Notes: generated by a model from the letters alone, not told the origin. A DNA stretch of 60,886 bases from Actinomadura sp. HBU206391 (GCF_014323665.1 NZ_JABVEB010000021.1:1-60886); one strand, 5' to 3'. Positions 44,182 to 53,243 are shown, numbered from the stretch's first letter. Translations and numbers: made by a program.

Positions 44182-45140
44182 GCAGCACTGTCCCGATCAT
44201 CGATCTCACCCCGTGGTTCGAGGGCGGCGAGGCGGGCAGGCGAGCAGTGGCGGCGCGCGTCGACGCGGCGCTGCGCGAGGTCGGTTTCATGGTGATCACC
44301 GGCCACGGGGTTCCCGCGGCGCCGCGCGATGAGATCCGTACCGCCGCCAAGCGGTTCTTCACCTTGCCGGCGGAGATCAAGGAGCGGTACGCGGTGACGG
44401 TCGGCGAACGCGGCTGGCTTCCGCCCGGCGTCGAGGCCAACGGCTACGCCGAGGGCACCGAGACCCCACCCGATCTCAAGGAGACCTTCGCGGTCGGGGC
44501 CGACGAGCCGATCGGCGACGCGGAGATCGACGACGAGTGGTTCCTGCCCAACGTGTGGCCGGACGAGGTTCCCGAGCTGGAAGGGCTGCTGACCGGCCAT
44601 CTGACCGAGATGCGCGCGCTCGCGGACGAGCTCCTCGTGCTCTGCGCCACGGCGCTGGACCTGGCGCCGGACTTCTTCACCTCCCGCGCGGGTCATCCCT
44701 CGTACACCCTGAACGTCAACCGGTATCCGCCGCTGTCGCAGCTCGGCGAGCCCGAGCCGGGCCAGTTCCGGATCGGCCCGCACACCGACTTCGGCACCGT
44801 CACGATCCTCGACCGCCAGGACGGCGTCGGAGGCCTGCAGGTCTACCTGCCGGATGGCGGGTGGGCGAACGCGCCGTACATCGAGGACTCGTTCACCATC
44901 AACATCGGCGACCTCCTCGCCCGCTGGACCGGCGGCCGGTGGAAGTCCAACCGGCATCGCGTGCTGCCACCCGACCCGAGCGCGCCCGACGAGGAACTGG
45001 TGTCGCTCGTCTTCTTCTACGAATGCGACCCGGACGCCCTCGTCGAGTCGCTCGGCCCGCCGCTCGGCCGGATCTCCTACGGTCCCGTACGCGCGCACGA
45101 CTACCTGCTCGAAAAGCTCGACGCCATCACCATCGGCTGA
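44178..45140 (+). CDS. 2-Oxoglutarate/Fe(II) oxygenase, isopenicillin-N-synthase-like
   Basis: A 320-residue oxygenase of the IPNS/plant dioxygenase type. The N-terminal domain opens with IIDLTPWFEGG and GFMVITGHGVP. The jelly-roll core has HTDFGTVTILDRQDGVGGLQVYL (His and Asp iron ligands) and NRHRVLPP (second His, with a nearby Arg/Ser cosubstrate site). Such enzymes hydroxylate or desaturate small molecules. Start and upstream stop overlap (ATGA) with the deaminase gene, so both products should act together. The substrate is probably the compound brought in by the NCS1 permease. Confidence 0.9.
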   Translation: MSSTVPIIDLTPWFEGGEAGRRAVAARVDAALREVGFMVITGHGVPAAPRDEIRTAAKRFFTLPAEIKERYAVTVGERGWLPPGVEANGYAEGTETPPDLKETFAVGADEPIGDAEIDDEWFLPNVWPDEVPELEGLLTGHLTEMRALADELLVLCATALDLAPDFFTSRAGHPSYTLNVNRYPPLSQLGEPEPGQFRIGPHTDFGTVTILDRQDGVGGLQVYLPDGGWANAPYIEDSFTINIGDLLARWTGGRWKSNRHRVLPPDPSAPDEELVSLVFFYECDPDALVESLGPPLGRISYGPVRAHDYLLEKLDAITIG

Positions 45141-45156
45141 CAGAGGACTCCCCCGC

Positions 45157-46563
45157 ATGACCACGCTCGAGAACAGTCCCACGCCGTCCGAGGTCGTCGT
45201 ACGGGAGGGTGAGTACGGGAAGAAGATCGCCACCGTCGAACCCGGCGGTGTGGGCTTCATCCCGCTCACCGAGCGGCACGGCCGCCCCCTCAACCTGCTG
45301 TGGACCTGGACGTCGCCGAACCTGGAGTTCGCGACGGTCTTCCTCGGCGTGCTCGCCGTCGCCGCCTTCGGGCTGAGCTTCTGGCAGGCGGTCGCCGCGA
45401 TCGTGCTCGGCACCGGCCTCGGCGCGGTGGCCCACGGCGTGCTGTCGGCCCGCGGCCCGGGCCACGGGGTCGCGCAGATGGTGCTCGGACGGGTGCCGTT
45501 TGGGTTCCGCGGAAACATCCTGCCCGCCTCGCTCAACACCGTCGCGGGCGGCATCGGCTGGTTCGCCGTCAACAGCGTCAGCGCGACGCTCGCCCTCAAC
45601 ACCCTGACCGGCCTGCCGAAGCCCCTGTGCCTGACCGTCGTGGTCGGTGCCCAGGCGGCGATCGCGTTCTTCGGCCACAACCTCGTGCACGCCTTCGAGC
45701 GCTACGCGTTCCCGGTGCTGGCAGTGGTCTTCGGCGTCGTCACAGTGATCATCCTGTCGAAGGCGGATTTCGGCGCGCCGGGAGCCGCGGACGGCGGAGG
45801 CGTGGGCGGCTTCCTGATCGCGATGGCCGCCTCGTTCGGCTACGCCGCCGGATGGAACCCGTACGCGGCCGACTACACCCGCTACCTTCCGGTCGAGGCC
45901 GACCGGCGTGCGGTGGGCCTGTTCGCCGGGCTCGGCGTCTTCCTGGGCTGTGTCGTCCTGCAGATCGTCGGGGCGGCCTCGGTGACCATCGGCGGTGACG
46001 CCCTGGGGGACCCCACCGGCACCTTCACCGGACACCTGCCCGCCCTCATCGCCGATCTCACTCTGCTGGCGATCACGCTCGGCGCCGTGGGCGCCAACGC
46101 CATCAACATCTACTCGGGGTCGATGTCGTTCGTCACACTCGGCATCAAACTGCCGCTGCCGTCCAAGGTGCAGCGGGCGATGGTCGCGCTGGTCTTCGGG
46201 GCCGTCGGGCTGGTGGTCGCCTACTTCGGGCTCGATGACGCGGGCCACGACTACGAGACCTTCCTGCTGATCATCGCCTACTGGATCGGCCCGTGGCTGG
46301 GCGTCGTCCTGGTCGACCTTTACCTGCGCCGCGGTAAGCCGATCGACCACCTGTTGTTCGACCCGCTGCACCGCAACCGGGCCGGGCCGACCGCGATGGC
46401 CGCCGGCGTGGTCCTGTCCGTGTGGCTCTTCTCCAACCAGGAGAAGTACGTCGGCCCGATACCGGACAGGTTCGGCTCGGTCGGCGACATCACCTTCGAG
46501 GCGGGATTCCTCATCTCCGCCGGCCTCTACCTCGTGCTGCGCCCCCTGCGCCGTTCCGGATGA
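45157..46563 (+). CDS. NCS1-family purine/pyrimidine permease
   Basis: A 468-residue transporter with about twelve hydrophobic segments. The opening LNLLWTWTSPNLEFATVFLGVLA, then the ASFGYAAGWNPYAADYTRYLP loop and a conserved Asn/Tyr-rich helix (GANAINIYSGSMSFVTLGI) are typical of CodB/PurP-like members. It takes up nucleobases, allantoin, hydantoins or thiamine-like compounds with a cation. AGAGGA lies 9 bases before the ATG. It is the third gene of the deaminase/oxygenase operon. Confidence 0.92.
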   Translation: MTTLENSPTPSEVVVREGEYGKKIATVEPGGVGFIPLTERHGRPLNLLWTWTSPNLEFATVFLGVLAVAAFGLSFWQAVAAIVLGTGLGAVAHGVLSARGPGHGVAQMVLGRVPFGFRGNILPASLNTVAGGIGWFAVNSVSATLALNTLTGLPKPLCLTVVVGAQAAIAFFGHNLVHAFERYAFPVLAVVFGVVTVIILSKADFGAPGAADGGGVGGFLIAMAASFGYAAGWNPYAADYTRYLPVEADRRAVGLFAGLGVFLGCVVLQIVGAASVTIGGDALGDPTGTFTGHLPALIADLTLLAITLGAVGANAINIYSGSMSFVTLGIKLPLPSKVQRAMVALVFGAVGLVVAYFGLDDAGHDYETFLLIIAYWIGPWLGVVLVDLYLRRGKPIDHLLFDPLHRNRAGPTAMAAGVVLSVWLFSNQEKYVGPIPDRFGSVGDITFEAGFLISAGLYLVLRPLRRSG

Positions 46564-46707
46564 CCTGGCCACGCGTCTCCAGAGTTCCCGCCTCAGATCT
46601 TCCCCTTGACCTCAAGCCCGGTTGAGTTTCTAGCGTGGCCCGTGATCGACGAGCCGCGGTGGCCGGGCTGGACCGAGCCACCCGCTCCTGGGGAGAGGGC
46701 AGCATCT

Positions 46708-47601
46708 ATGGCTACGACGGAGGAAGGCACCGACGGCCGACCGGCCGTGACCGTGATCGGTCTGGGGGAGATGGGCTCCGCGCTGGCGGGCGCCTTCCTG
46801 GACGGCGGGCTCCCTACCACGGTATGGAATCGGACGCCGGACAAGGCCGATGCCCTGGTGGCCAAGGGAGCACGATGGGCCGCGACGGTTCGTGCGGCCG
46901 TCGCTGACAGTGCGCTGGTGGTCGTCAGCGTGAAGGGCAACACGGTCGCTCGTGAGCTGTTGGAATCGGCGGGCGACGCATTGGCCGGCCGCGCCGTGGT
47001 CAACCTGACCGATGGGACGTCCGCGGAGGTCAAGGCCGTGGCCGAGTGGGTCGCCGGCCAAGGAGCGCAGTACCTGCACGGGCAGATCATGACGATCGCC
47101 CCAGGGGTGGGGCATCCGGAGGCGGTGGTGTTCTACGGTGGCGCGAAGGCCGTGTACGACCGCCATCGCCGGGCCCTGCGGCTGGTGGGCGGCCGGGGGA
47201 GCCTGGTCGCGGGCGATGCCGGCGTTCCGGTCCTGTACGGAATGGCCGTGCACGACACCATGTGGGGAACGCTGAACGGTTTCCTGCACGCGGCCGCGCT
47301 GCTGTCGAGCGAGGGCATCGATGCGGGGCGGTTCTTGGACCACGCAGGCGCCTCGGTCTCGGCGTTGCTGTCGTTCCTGCCGTCGATCGCCGATCGGGCC
47401 GACCGTGGCGAGCACGCGGTGGAGCACGGGGCGCTCAAGCATCATCTGCCCTCGGTCGAGGACCTGGTCCAGGAGAGCCGGGCGCGGGGCGTCGATGACG
47501 AATTTCCCGGCTACACCCTCGCTCTGGTGGCCAAGGCCGTCGACCGGGGCCATGCCGACGACGACTACTCACGCCTGTTCGAGCACTTCACAAAGCGGTG
47601 A
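46708..47601 (+). CDS. NAD(P)-binding 6PGDH-fold / imine-reductase-like oxidoreductase
   Basis: A 297-residue protein. The Rossmann loop is VTVIGLGEMGSALAGAF with WNRTPDKADALVAKGA. A long inter-domain helix follows, and the C-terminal domain has VHDTMWGTLNGFLHAAALL. This matches the imine reductase/reductive aminase branch of the beta-hydroxyacid dehydrogenase superfamily. It should reduce imines or carbonyls with NADPH. GAGAGGG lies about 8 bases before the ATG at 46708. It is 145 bp after the permease and could belong to the same transcript. Confidence 0.88.
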   Translation: MATTEEGTDGRPAVTVIGLGEMGSALAGAFLDGGLPTTVWNRTPDKADALVAKGARWAATVRAAVADSALVVVSVKGNTVARELLESAGDALAGRAVVNLTDGTSAEVKAVAEWVAGQGAQYLHGQIMTIAPGVGHPEAVVFYGGAKAVYDRHRRALRLVGGRGSLVAGDAGVPVLYGMAVHDTMWGTLNGFLHAAALLSSEGIDAGRFLDHAGASVSALLSFLPSIADRADRGEHAVEHGALKHHLPSVEDLVQESRARGVDDEFPGYTLALVAKAVDRGHADDDYSRLFEHFTKR

Positions 47602-47649
47602 CGAGCCGCGCGGACTCCGCGCCCCGTCACATGATCCACGGGGCAGGCA

Positions 47650-48492
47650 CTAGTGGGCGACGCCGAGGCGGCCGCCTCGCACCACCTCACCCGGAACGGC
47701 GGTGGGCACGGCGTCGAGAACGGGGCGGAGCGGCCGCACCTCGGCTCGCAGCGCGTCGGCGACGACCAGCGAACGGTCGGGCACGGTGACCCAGCCTTCG
47801 CCGTCGTCATGGGGTTCGCTGGCGACCAGCACGCCCTCGCCGGTCTTCCGGTAACAGAGGGTCTCGGCCCACGTCGTGGCCACCACCCGGGTGCCGTCGG
47901 TGGCCAGCATGTTCAGGCAGGCGCTCGGGTCCAGGTCGACGACGGCGTAGAGCAGGCTCTCGACCGCGTCGACGAGCGTCTGGCCCATCGCCAGGCGCTG
48001 CCACAGCAGAGCGGCGAGGAACGCCGAGTCGCAGGCCGACTCGGGCTCGCGGCCGGGCTCCAGCAGCGAGGCGGTCTTCTCGACGCTGAGGTTGCCGTTG
48101 AGGCTCAGCAGATGCCGCCCGTCGGTGAAGGGCGCGTTGGCGGTCTCCTCGATCGGCATCCCAGGACTGGCCGCCCGGGCCGCGCCGAGTACGCACGACG
48201 CGGAGATGTCAGGGGCGAAGGCCGGGAACCCGGCGTCGTCCCAGATCGGCACCACCGTGCGGTAGACCGACGGCGAACCGTTCTGGTGATACGAACCGTT
48301 CTCGGGATGTGAACCGTTCTCGCGATACGAACCGTCCGTGAGATACCAGCCGGCGCCGAAGCCGTCCTTGTTGACCAGGCCGATCTGCTGCCAGCGCGGA
48401 AGCCTGGCCTGATGGGGCAGGCCATAGCTCGGCGCGAAAAAGAGCTCATGCAGCGTCTTGGGTGTTCCGACCCAGGTGAAATGACGGCACAT
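47650..48492 (-). CDS. egtC: EgtC-like class II glutamine amidotransferase
   Basis: A 280-residue Ntn hydrolase. Met-Cys-Arg-His at the start makes Cys2 the N-terminal nucleophile after Met removal. GLVNKDGFGAGWY, AARAASPGMPIEE, and LLSLNGNLS follow the EgtC pattern. EgtC removes the gamma-glutamyl group from a gamma-glutamyl-cysteinyl-histidine sulfoxide conjugate in ergothioneine synthesis. EgtB and EgtD are not in this window, and the neighbours are an AsnB-like amidotransferase and a ligase/ATP-grasp fusion, so another gamma-glutamyl compound is possible. An in-frame four-fold hexapeptide repeat (about residues 50-73) interrupts the usual sequence. Confidence 0.82.
   Translation of the reverse strand: MCRHFTWVGTPKTLHELFFAPSYGLPHQARLPRWQQIGLVNKDGFGAGWYLTDGSYRENGSHPENGSYHQNGSPSVYRTVVPIWDDAGFPAFAPDISASCVLGAARAASPGMPIEETANAPFTDGRHLLSLNGNLSVEKTASLLEPGREPESACDSAFLAALLWQRLAMGQTLVDAVESLLYAVVDLDPSACLNMLATDGTRVVATTWAETLCYRKTGEGVLVASEPHDDGEGWVTVPDRSLVVADALRAEVRPLRPVLDAVPTAVPGEVVRGGRLGVAH
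48275..48346. repeat. Four 18-bp tandem repeats inside the EgtC-like gene
   Basis: Units beginning GAACCG start at 48275, 48293, 48311 and 48329, an exact 18-bp period. On the coding strand they encode Tyr/His-x-x-Asn-Gly-Ser-like hexapeptides between the WYLTDGS segment and VYRTVVP. The period is a multiple of three, so copy-number change alters loop length but not frame. Confidence 0.8.
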
Positions 48493-48559
48493 CGACGTGA
48501 GATCTCCCCTCGCTTGCGGACACACGCCACCGCGATGACGCGGTGGTCATTCCTTCCTC

Positions 48560-50362
48560 TTACACCCCGTGGTTCTGTAGCCACAACTCCAACAGGGCCA
48601 CCTGCCACAGTTGGCTGGCGCCGAGCGTCGTACGGTGCGTGCTCGGCGCGGCGAGCAGGCGCTCCACGTACTCCGGGCGGAACAGCGCACGCGACTTCGC
48701 CGCGGGCGCGGCCAGCGCCTCACGCACCATCTCCAGGTACGGCCCGGACAGATGCCGGATCGCCGGCACCGGGAAGTACCCCTTGGTTCGATCTATCACC
48801 TCGTCGGGTACGAGCCCGCGCGCGGCCCGCTTGAGCACGCCCTTGCCGTCCTCGGCGAGTTTCAGCTCCGGTGGGCAGGCGGCGGCGAGTTCGACGAGGT
48901 CGTGGTCGAGGAACGGCGTGCGCGCCTCGAGCCCCCAGGCCATCGTCATGTTGTCGACGCGTTTCACCGGGTCGTCCACCAGCATCACCGTGGTGTCGAG
49001 CCGCAGCGCGGCGTCCACCGAGGTCTCGGCACCGGGCTGGTCGAAATGCCGTCGGACGAAGTCGAACGCCGCGTCGTCGTCGAGCAGGTACACCGGGTTC
49101 AGGATTCCGACGAGCGCGTCGTGCCTGCGGTCGAAGAACACCCGCGCGTACGACTCCGCCGCGTCGGCGCGCGGCACGTCGGCCAGCGGCGGATACCAGT
49201 CGTACCCGGCGAAGACCTCGTCGGCGCCCTGCCCCGACTGCACGACCTTGACATGGCGCGACACCTCCTGCGACAGCAGGTAGAAGGCCACCGCGTCGTG
49301 GCTGACCATCGGTTCGCTCATGGCGCCGATGGCGCCGGCGAGGGCGGGCAGCAGCCGCGAGTCGTCGATGCGGATCCGGTGGTGGTCGGTGCCGAAATGC
49401 TCGGCGACCAGGTCGGAGTAGACGAACTCGTCGCCCGACTCGCCGCCGGCCGCCTCGAAGCCGATGCTGAAGGTCGTCAGATCCCGCTGGCCGGCCTCGG
49501 CGAGCAGCGCGACGATGAAGCTCGAGTCCAGGCCGCCCGACAGCAGCACCCCGACGGGCACGTCGGCGACCATGCGCCGGTCCACGGCGGTGCGCAGCCC
49601 CTCCAGGACCGCCGTGCTCCAATCAGCAGCGCTCCGGTCGGCGGGGCTCCGGTCGGCCGGGCTGGTCTCCGGCACGTGGGTGAAATCGGGCGCCCAGTAG
49701 CGGTGGTCCTCGACCGTTCCGTCCGCCCGGATCGTCCGTACGGTCGCGGGCGGGAGCTTCTCGACACCCGCGAAGATCGTGCGGGGCGGCGGCACGACCG
49801 AGTGGAAGCTCATGTAGTGGTGCAGCGCCACCAGGTCGAGTTCGGTGTCGACTCCGCCGCCCGCCAGCAGCGCGGGAAGCGTCGAGGCGAAGCGCAGCCG
49901 GGCGGTGTCGCGGGTGACGTACAGCGGCTTGATGCCCAGCCGGTCACGGCCGAGCACCAGCGTCCCGGAGTCGCGCAGCGCGACGACGAAGGCGAACATG
50001 CCCTTGAAGTGGTCGACGCAGTCGCGTCCCCACCGGTGGTAGGCCTTCAGCAGCACCTCGGTGTCGGAGGTGGAGAAGAACCGGTAGCCCTCTTCGCGCA
50101 GTTCCTCGCGCAACTGCTTGTAGTTGTAGAGACAGCCGTTGAAGACCCCGGTCAGGCCGAGTTCGCTGTCCACCATGGGCTGGGCGGCCCTGTCCGACAG
50201 ATCGATGATCTTCAGGCGGCGGTGGCCGAGCGCGACCGGGCCGTTCGACCACACGCCTGAGCCGTCCGGCCCGCGCGGCTCCATCGCGGCGGTCATCCGG
50301 GCCACCGCGGCGACGTCGGCGAGCCCGCCGTCGAGCCGCAGTTCACCGCTCAGCCCGCACAT
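48560..50362 (-). CDS. Asparagine-synthetase-type amidotransferase
   Basis: A 600-residue AsnB-like enzyme. MCGLSGELR gives the Cys2 glutaminase nucleophile, with PRGPDGSGVW and FNGCLYNYKQLREEL. The synthetase half has LLSGGLDSS (PP-loop), then GADEVFAGYDWY and ARTPFLDHDLVELAA. This variant resembles the trio-type amidotransferase linked to N-acetylglutaminylglutamine amide, an osmoprotectant, more than housekeeping AsnB. It amidates a carboxylate with glutamine nitrogen and ATP. It lies 51 bp after the ligase fusion and 67 bp before EgtC on the same strand. Confidence 0.85.
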   Translation of the reverse strand: MCGLSGELRLDGGLADVAAVARMTAAMEPRGPDGSGVWSNGPVALGHRRLKIIDLSDRAAQPMVDSELGLTGVFNGCLYNYKQLREELREEGYRFFSTSDTEVLLKAYHRWGRDCVDHFKGMFAFVVALRDSGTLVLGRDRLGIKPLYVTRDTARLRFASTLPALLAGGGVDTELDLVALHHYMSFHSVVPPPRTIFAGVEKLPPATVRTIRADGTVEDHRYWAPDFTHVPETSPADRSPADRSAADWSTAVLEGLRTAVDRRMVADVPVGVLLSGGLDSSFIVALLAEAGQRDLTTFSIGFEAAGGESGDEFVYSDLVAEHFGTDHHRIRIDDSRLLPALAGAIGAMSEPMVSHDAVAFYLLSQEVSRHVKVVQSGQGADEVFAGYDWYPPLADVPRADAAESYARVFFDRRHDALVGILNPVYLLDDDAAFDFVRRHFDQPGAETSVDAALRLDTTVMLVDDPVKRVDNMTMAWGLEARTPFLDHDLVELAAACPPELKLAEDGKGVLKRAARGLVPDEVIDRTKGYFPVPAIRHLSGPYLEMVREALAAPAAKSRALFRPEYVERLLAAPSTHRTTLGASQLWQVALLELWLQNHGV

Positions 50363-50413
50363 GGGCGGCTCCAGAAGGTCATGAGGGGGGATCCTTTCTA
50401 CGCGAACCTCGGG

Positions 50414-52951
50414 CTACTGCATCAGCCAGGTGTCCTTGGAGCCACCTCCCTGCGAGGAGTTGACGATCTTGCTCCCGGCCGGGGCCACCCGGGTCAGCGC
50501 GACCGGCACGACGGCCGGCTCGGCGTCGACGCGGCCGCGTACGACGAAAGCGCGCAGGTCGACGGCGCGCGGTTCGAACCGGTCGCCCGTGAAGGTCGGG
50601 TGGGTCGACAGCCGTACGGTCTCCTGCGCGATCCAGCGGGCGGGCTCGGCGAGGATCCGCTCGCGGACCTCGTCCAGCTCGGCGGCCGAGGCGTCCGGGC
50701 CGATGACCACACCGTTGCCGCCGTACCCGTCCACCGGCTTGACCACCAGCTCGTCCAGCCGGTCGAGCACCTGCGCGCGCTGCTCGGCGTCGCGGCAGAG
50801 GTACGTGGGGACGATGTCCAGCAGCGGGCGCTCCCCCAGGTAGTACTCGATCAGCTGCGGGACGTACGCGTAGAGCGCCTTGTCGTCGCCGACCCCGTTG
50901 CCCGGCGCGTTCGCGAGCGTCAGCGTGCCCTGCTCGACCGCGGCGAGCAACCCCGGGCCGAGCGGCCGGCCGTCGGCGCCGATGGCGTCGAAGAGCTCGT
51001 CCTCGTCGATCCGCCGGTAGAGCACCTCCACCGGCGTGCGTTCGTCGTCGTCGATCCGCAGGCCTTCGGCGGTGACGAGCAGCCGATCGGGCGTGGCCAG
51101 CGGAATGCTCATCTCGCGGGCCAGCAGCCGGTGCTCGTAGAACGCCGAGTCCTCCTCCCCCAGCGTGACCAGCGCCAGCGCGGGCGAGGCGCCGGTGAGC
51201 GCGGTGCGCAGCACGCTCAACGCCCGCGCCGGGGCGGGCGTGTGCGAGGCGCGCACCAGCTCGGGCAGCACGCGTGCCGCGAGCCAGCGGTTGGCGAGGG
51301 CGTAACCGAGACCCGAGGGCACCCGCAGGTTGTCCTCGAGCACGGCCCATCGCCCCGCCCCGTCCCGTACGAGATCGATGCCCGCCACGGCGCACCGCAC
51401 CGCCGACCGGGGCACGAACCGGCCGTCCGGTCGCAGCCCCGGCGACTCCTTGATGATCCAGTCCGGGAGCACCCCGTCCTTGACCGCCGCGCGCTCGCCG
51501 TACGCGTCGTGCAGGAAGGCCTCCAGGGCCCGCACCCGCTGCGACAGGCCGGCCTGCAGCGGCGTCCAGTCCTCGGCGGCGATCACCCTCGGGATGACGT
51601 CGAACGGGAAGAGCCGGTCCTGCTGCTCGCCGTCGACGTGGAACGTCATGCCGAGCTGCCGCTGCACCTCGTCGCGCTGCCGCTCGCGCTCGCGCAGCCC
51701 GTCGATGCCGATGCGGTCGAGCGCGGTCATGATCATGCCGTACGGTCCGCGCGCGCTGCCGTCGAACAGCACGGCCTCGTCGGCCTCGGCGCGGTAGCCC
51801 GCGAGCATCGTGGTCACCTCTTGGCGGGCCGGTCCCGCGCCGGGCATCCACTCGGTGTTGGCGCGGGTCTCCGCGAGCAGCAGTTCCACCACGTCGCCCA
51901 GGCCGCCGCCGGCGAACGCCGCTCGTTGCCGGGCGGCCGAACCGCCCCCGGCCAGCGCCGCCTCGGTCAGCTCCGCGACGAGCTCCCAGTCGTCGGTGCG
52001 CTCAAGCGTCGGCCGCAGGTCCGAAAGCAGCCCGCGGAGATAGGCGCCCGCGGGCATCGGCCCTCCGCTGACCGGGTCGACCAGCTCTCCCTCCAGCCCC
52101 GATCTGGCCGCGCGCCATGCCGCCGCCCGTACGAGCTCGGTGCGCACCGGCCGGGCCGGCGCTCCGGACGCGATGGCGTCCAGCTCGCGGATCACCAATG
52201 CGCGGAAGAGCCCGGCGAGCAGGACGACGTCCTCGACCCGCGGGCAGGCGTCGCAGATGCGCAGCTCCACCGTGGGCAGGTGCGCCGACGGGCGTACGTC
52301 GAAATAGATCATGCCCTGGTCGCTGATCACGCCGGTTTTGACGAGGTCGTCCAGCAGCCGGTCGTACTCGCGCGCCGACTCGAACGGCCCTACGGGCCCG
52401 GTGGTCGGCCAGCGGCTCCACAGCAGCGTCCGGTAGCTGGCGTAGCCGGTGTCGGAGCCGAGCCAGTACGGAGAGCTCGCCGAGACGGCAAGCAGCGCGG
52501 GCAGCCAGGGCCCGACCCGGTGCGCCACCGCCACCGCGAGATCGCGGTCGCCGACGTCGACGTGCACCTGCGCGCCGCAGATGAGCTGCTCGCGGGCGAG
52601 CGCCTGATATTCCTCCAGCATGTTCTCGTACCGCGGATCGGGCGTGACCTTGAGCGCGTCGAGGTCCACCACCGGCACCGTTCCGGCCGCCACGATGCCG
52701 AGCCCGAGCGGCTCCGCGGCCGCGACGACGCCGCGGCGCAGCGCCGCGAGGTCCTCGGCCAGGTCGATCAGGCGCACGAAGGGCCGGCTGTTGGTCTCGA
52801 CCACCGAGCGCTGAAGCTCGGCTCCGAACCGTTGCGCGGGCAGTTGCTCCAGCAGACTGTCGGCGCGCGGGAGCAATCGATGCGTCTCGAGGTCGACGGT
52901 GTGGAACTCCTCCTCGACACCGACGGCCATCAGCTCTGGACGATCAGCCAT
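50414..52951 (-). CDS. Carboxylate-amine ligase (GCS2/YbdK) fused to circularly permuted ATP-grasp
   Basis: A roughly 845-residue bifunctional protein. The first half (to about 370) is a glutamate-cysteine-ligase-2/YbdK domain: AVGVEEEFHTVDLETHRLL at the start, QVHVDVGD, and PTVELRICDACP. The second half is a circularly permuted type 2 ATP-grasp domain (DUF404/407-like): RVIAAEDWTPLQAGLSQRV, AVLEDNLRVPSGLGYAL, VVKPVDGYGGNGVVI and SSQGGGSKDTWL. Both halves form amide bonds with ATP, so the protein probably builds a small peptide. It is first in the operon with the AsnB-like and EgtC-like genes. The ATG at 52951 (or GTG at 52954) lacks a ribosome site, and TAGTGT close upstream suggests leaderless expression. 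Confidence 0.88.
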   Translation of the reverse strand: MADRPELMAVGVEEEFHTVDLETHRLLPRADSLLEQLPAQRFGAELQRSVVETNSRPFVRLIDLAEDLAALRRGVVAAAEPLGLGIVAAGTVPVVDLDALKVTPDPRYENMLEEYQALAREQLICGAQVHVDVGDRDLAVAVAHRVGPWLPALLAVSASSPYWLGSDTGYASYRTLLWSRWPTTGPVGPFESAREYDRLLDDLVKTGVISDQGMIYFDVRPSAHLPTVELRICDACPRVEDVVLLAGLFRALVIRELDAIASGAPARPVRTELVRAAAWRAARSGLEGELVDPVSGGPMPAGAYLRGLLSDLRPTLERTDDWELVAELTEAALAGGGSAARQRAAFAGGGLGDVVELLLAETRANTEWMPGAGPARQEVTTMLAGYRAEADEAVLFDGSARGPYGMIMTALDRIGIDGLRERERQRDEVQRQLGMTFHVDGEQQDRLFPFDVIPRVIAAEDWTPLQAGLSQRVRALEAFLHDAYGERAAVKDGVLPDWIIKESPGLRPDGRFVPRSAVRCAVAGIDLVRDGAGRWAVLEDNLRVPSGLGYALANRWLAARVLPELVRASHTPAPARALSVLRTALTGASPALALVTLGEEDSAFYEHRLLAREMSIPLATPDRLLVTAEGLRIDDDERTPVEVLYRRIDEDELFDAIGADGRPLGPGLLAAVEQGTLTLANAPGNGVGDDKALYAYVPQLIEYYLGERPLLDIVPTYLCRDAEQRAQVLDRLDELVVKPVDGYGGNGVVIGPDASAAELDEVRERILAEPARWIAQETVRLSTHPTFTGDRFEPRAVDLRAFVVRGRVDAEPAVVPVALTRVAPAGSKIVNSSQGGGSKDTWLMQ

Positions 52952-53119
52952 CACGCGACACTAGATTCACTGTGTTACATGGATATGTCCGATGCGCGTT
53001 CAGCGTGACGCTCCCCATCCGGTCCAGTTGTGACGGCGAGGGAAATGCCCCCAAATCGCGACACTATGCCCTGTATCGCCCTGATCACAGGGGGTCACAG
53101 TGCGGTGTCCGCCCGATGA

Positions 53120-53224
53120 CAGGTCCCGGTGGTCAGGTCCCGGTGGTCAGGTCCCGGTGGTCAGGTCCCGGTGGCCAGGTCCCGCTGATCAGGTCGTGGT
53201 CAGGTCCGGTGGTCAGGTCACCGG
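53120..53224. repeat. Tandem CAGGTCCCGGTGGT repeats
   Basis: Five units of a 14-bp repeat start at 53120, 53134, 53148, 53162 and 53176; the fifth is degenerate. Shorter, more degenerate units follow at 53190, 53201 and 53214. They fill the gap between the ligase-fusion promoter and the 3' end of the anti-sigma-like gene. No coding frame is supported. Confidence 0.8.
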
Positions 53225-53243
53225 CTCAGCCAGGAGACACCTC

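Noticed and set aside
45127..46572. Minus-strand frame opposite the NCS1 permease
   Set aside because: Composition is His/Asp/Gly/Arg-rich and shadow-like; the plus strand encodes an unmistakable transporter.
47650..52951. Complete ergothioneine cluster
   Set aside because: Only an EgtC-like protein and a distant GCS2-type ligase are present; no EgtB sulfoxide synthase or EgtD methyltransferase was found.
53120..53224. Origin or iteron-like replication site
   Set aside because: The repeats are GC-rich, there is no replication initiator nearby and no AT-rich unwinding element.
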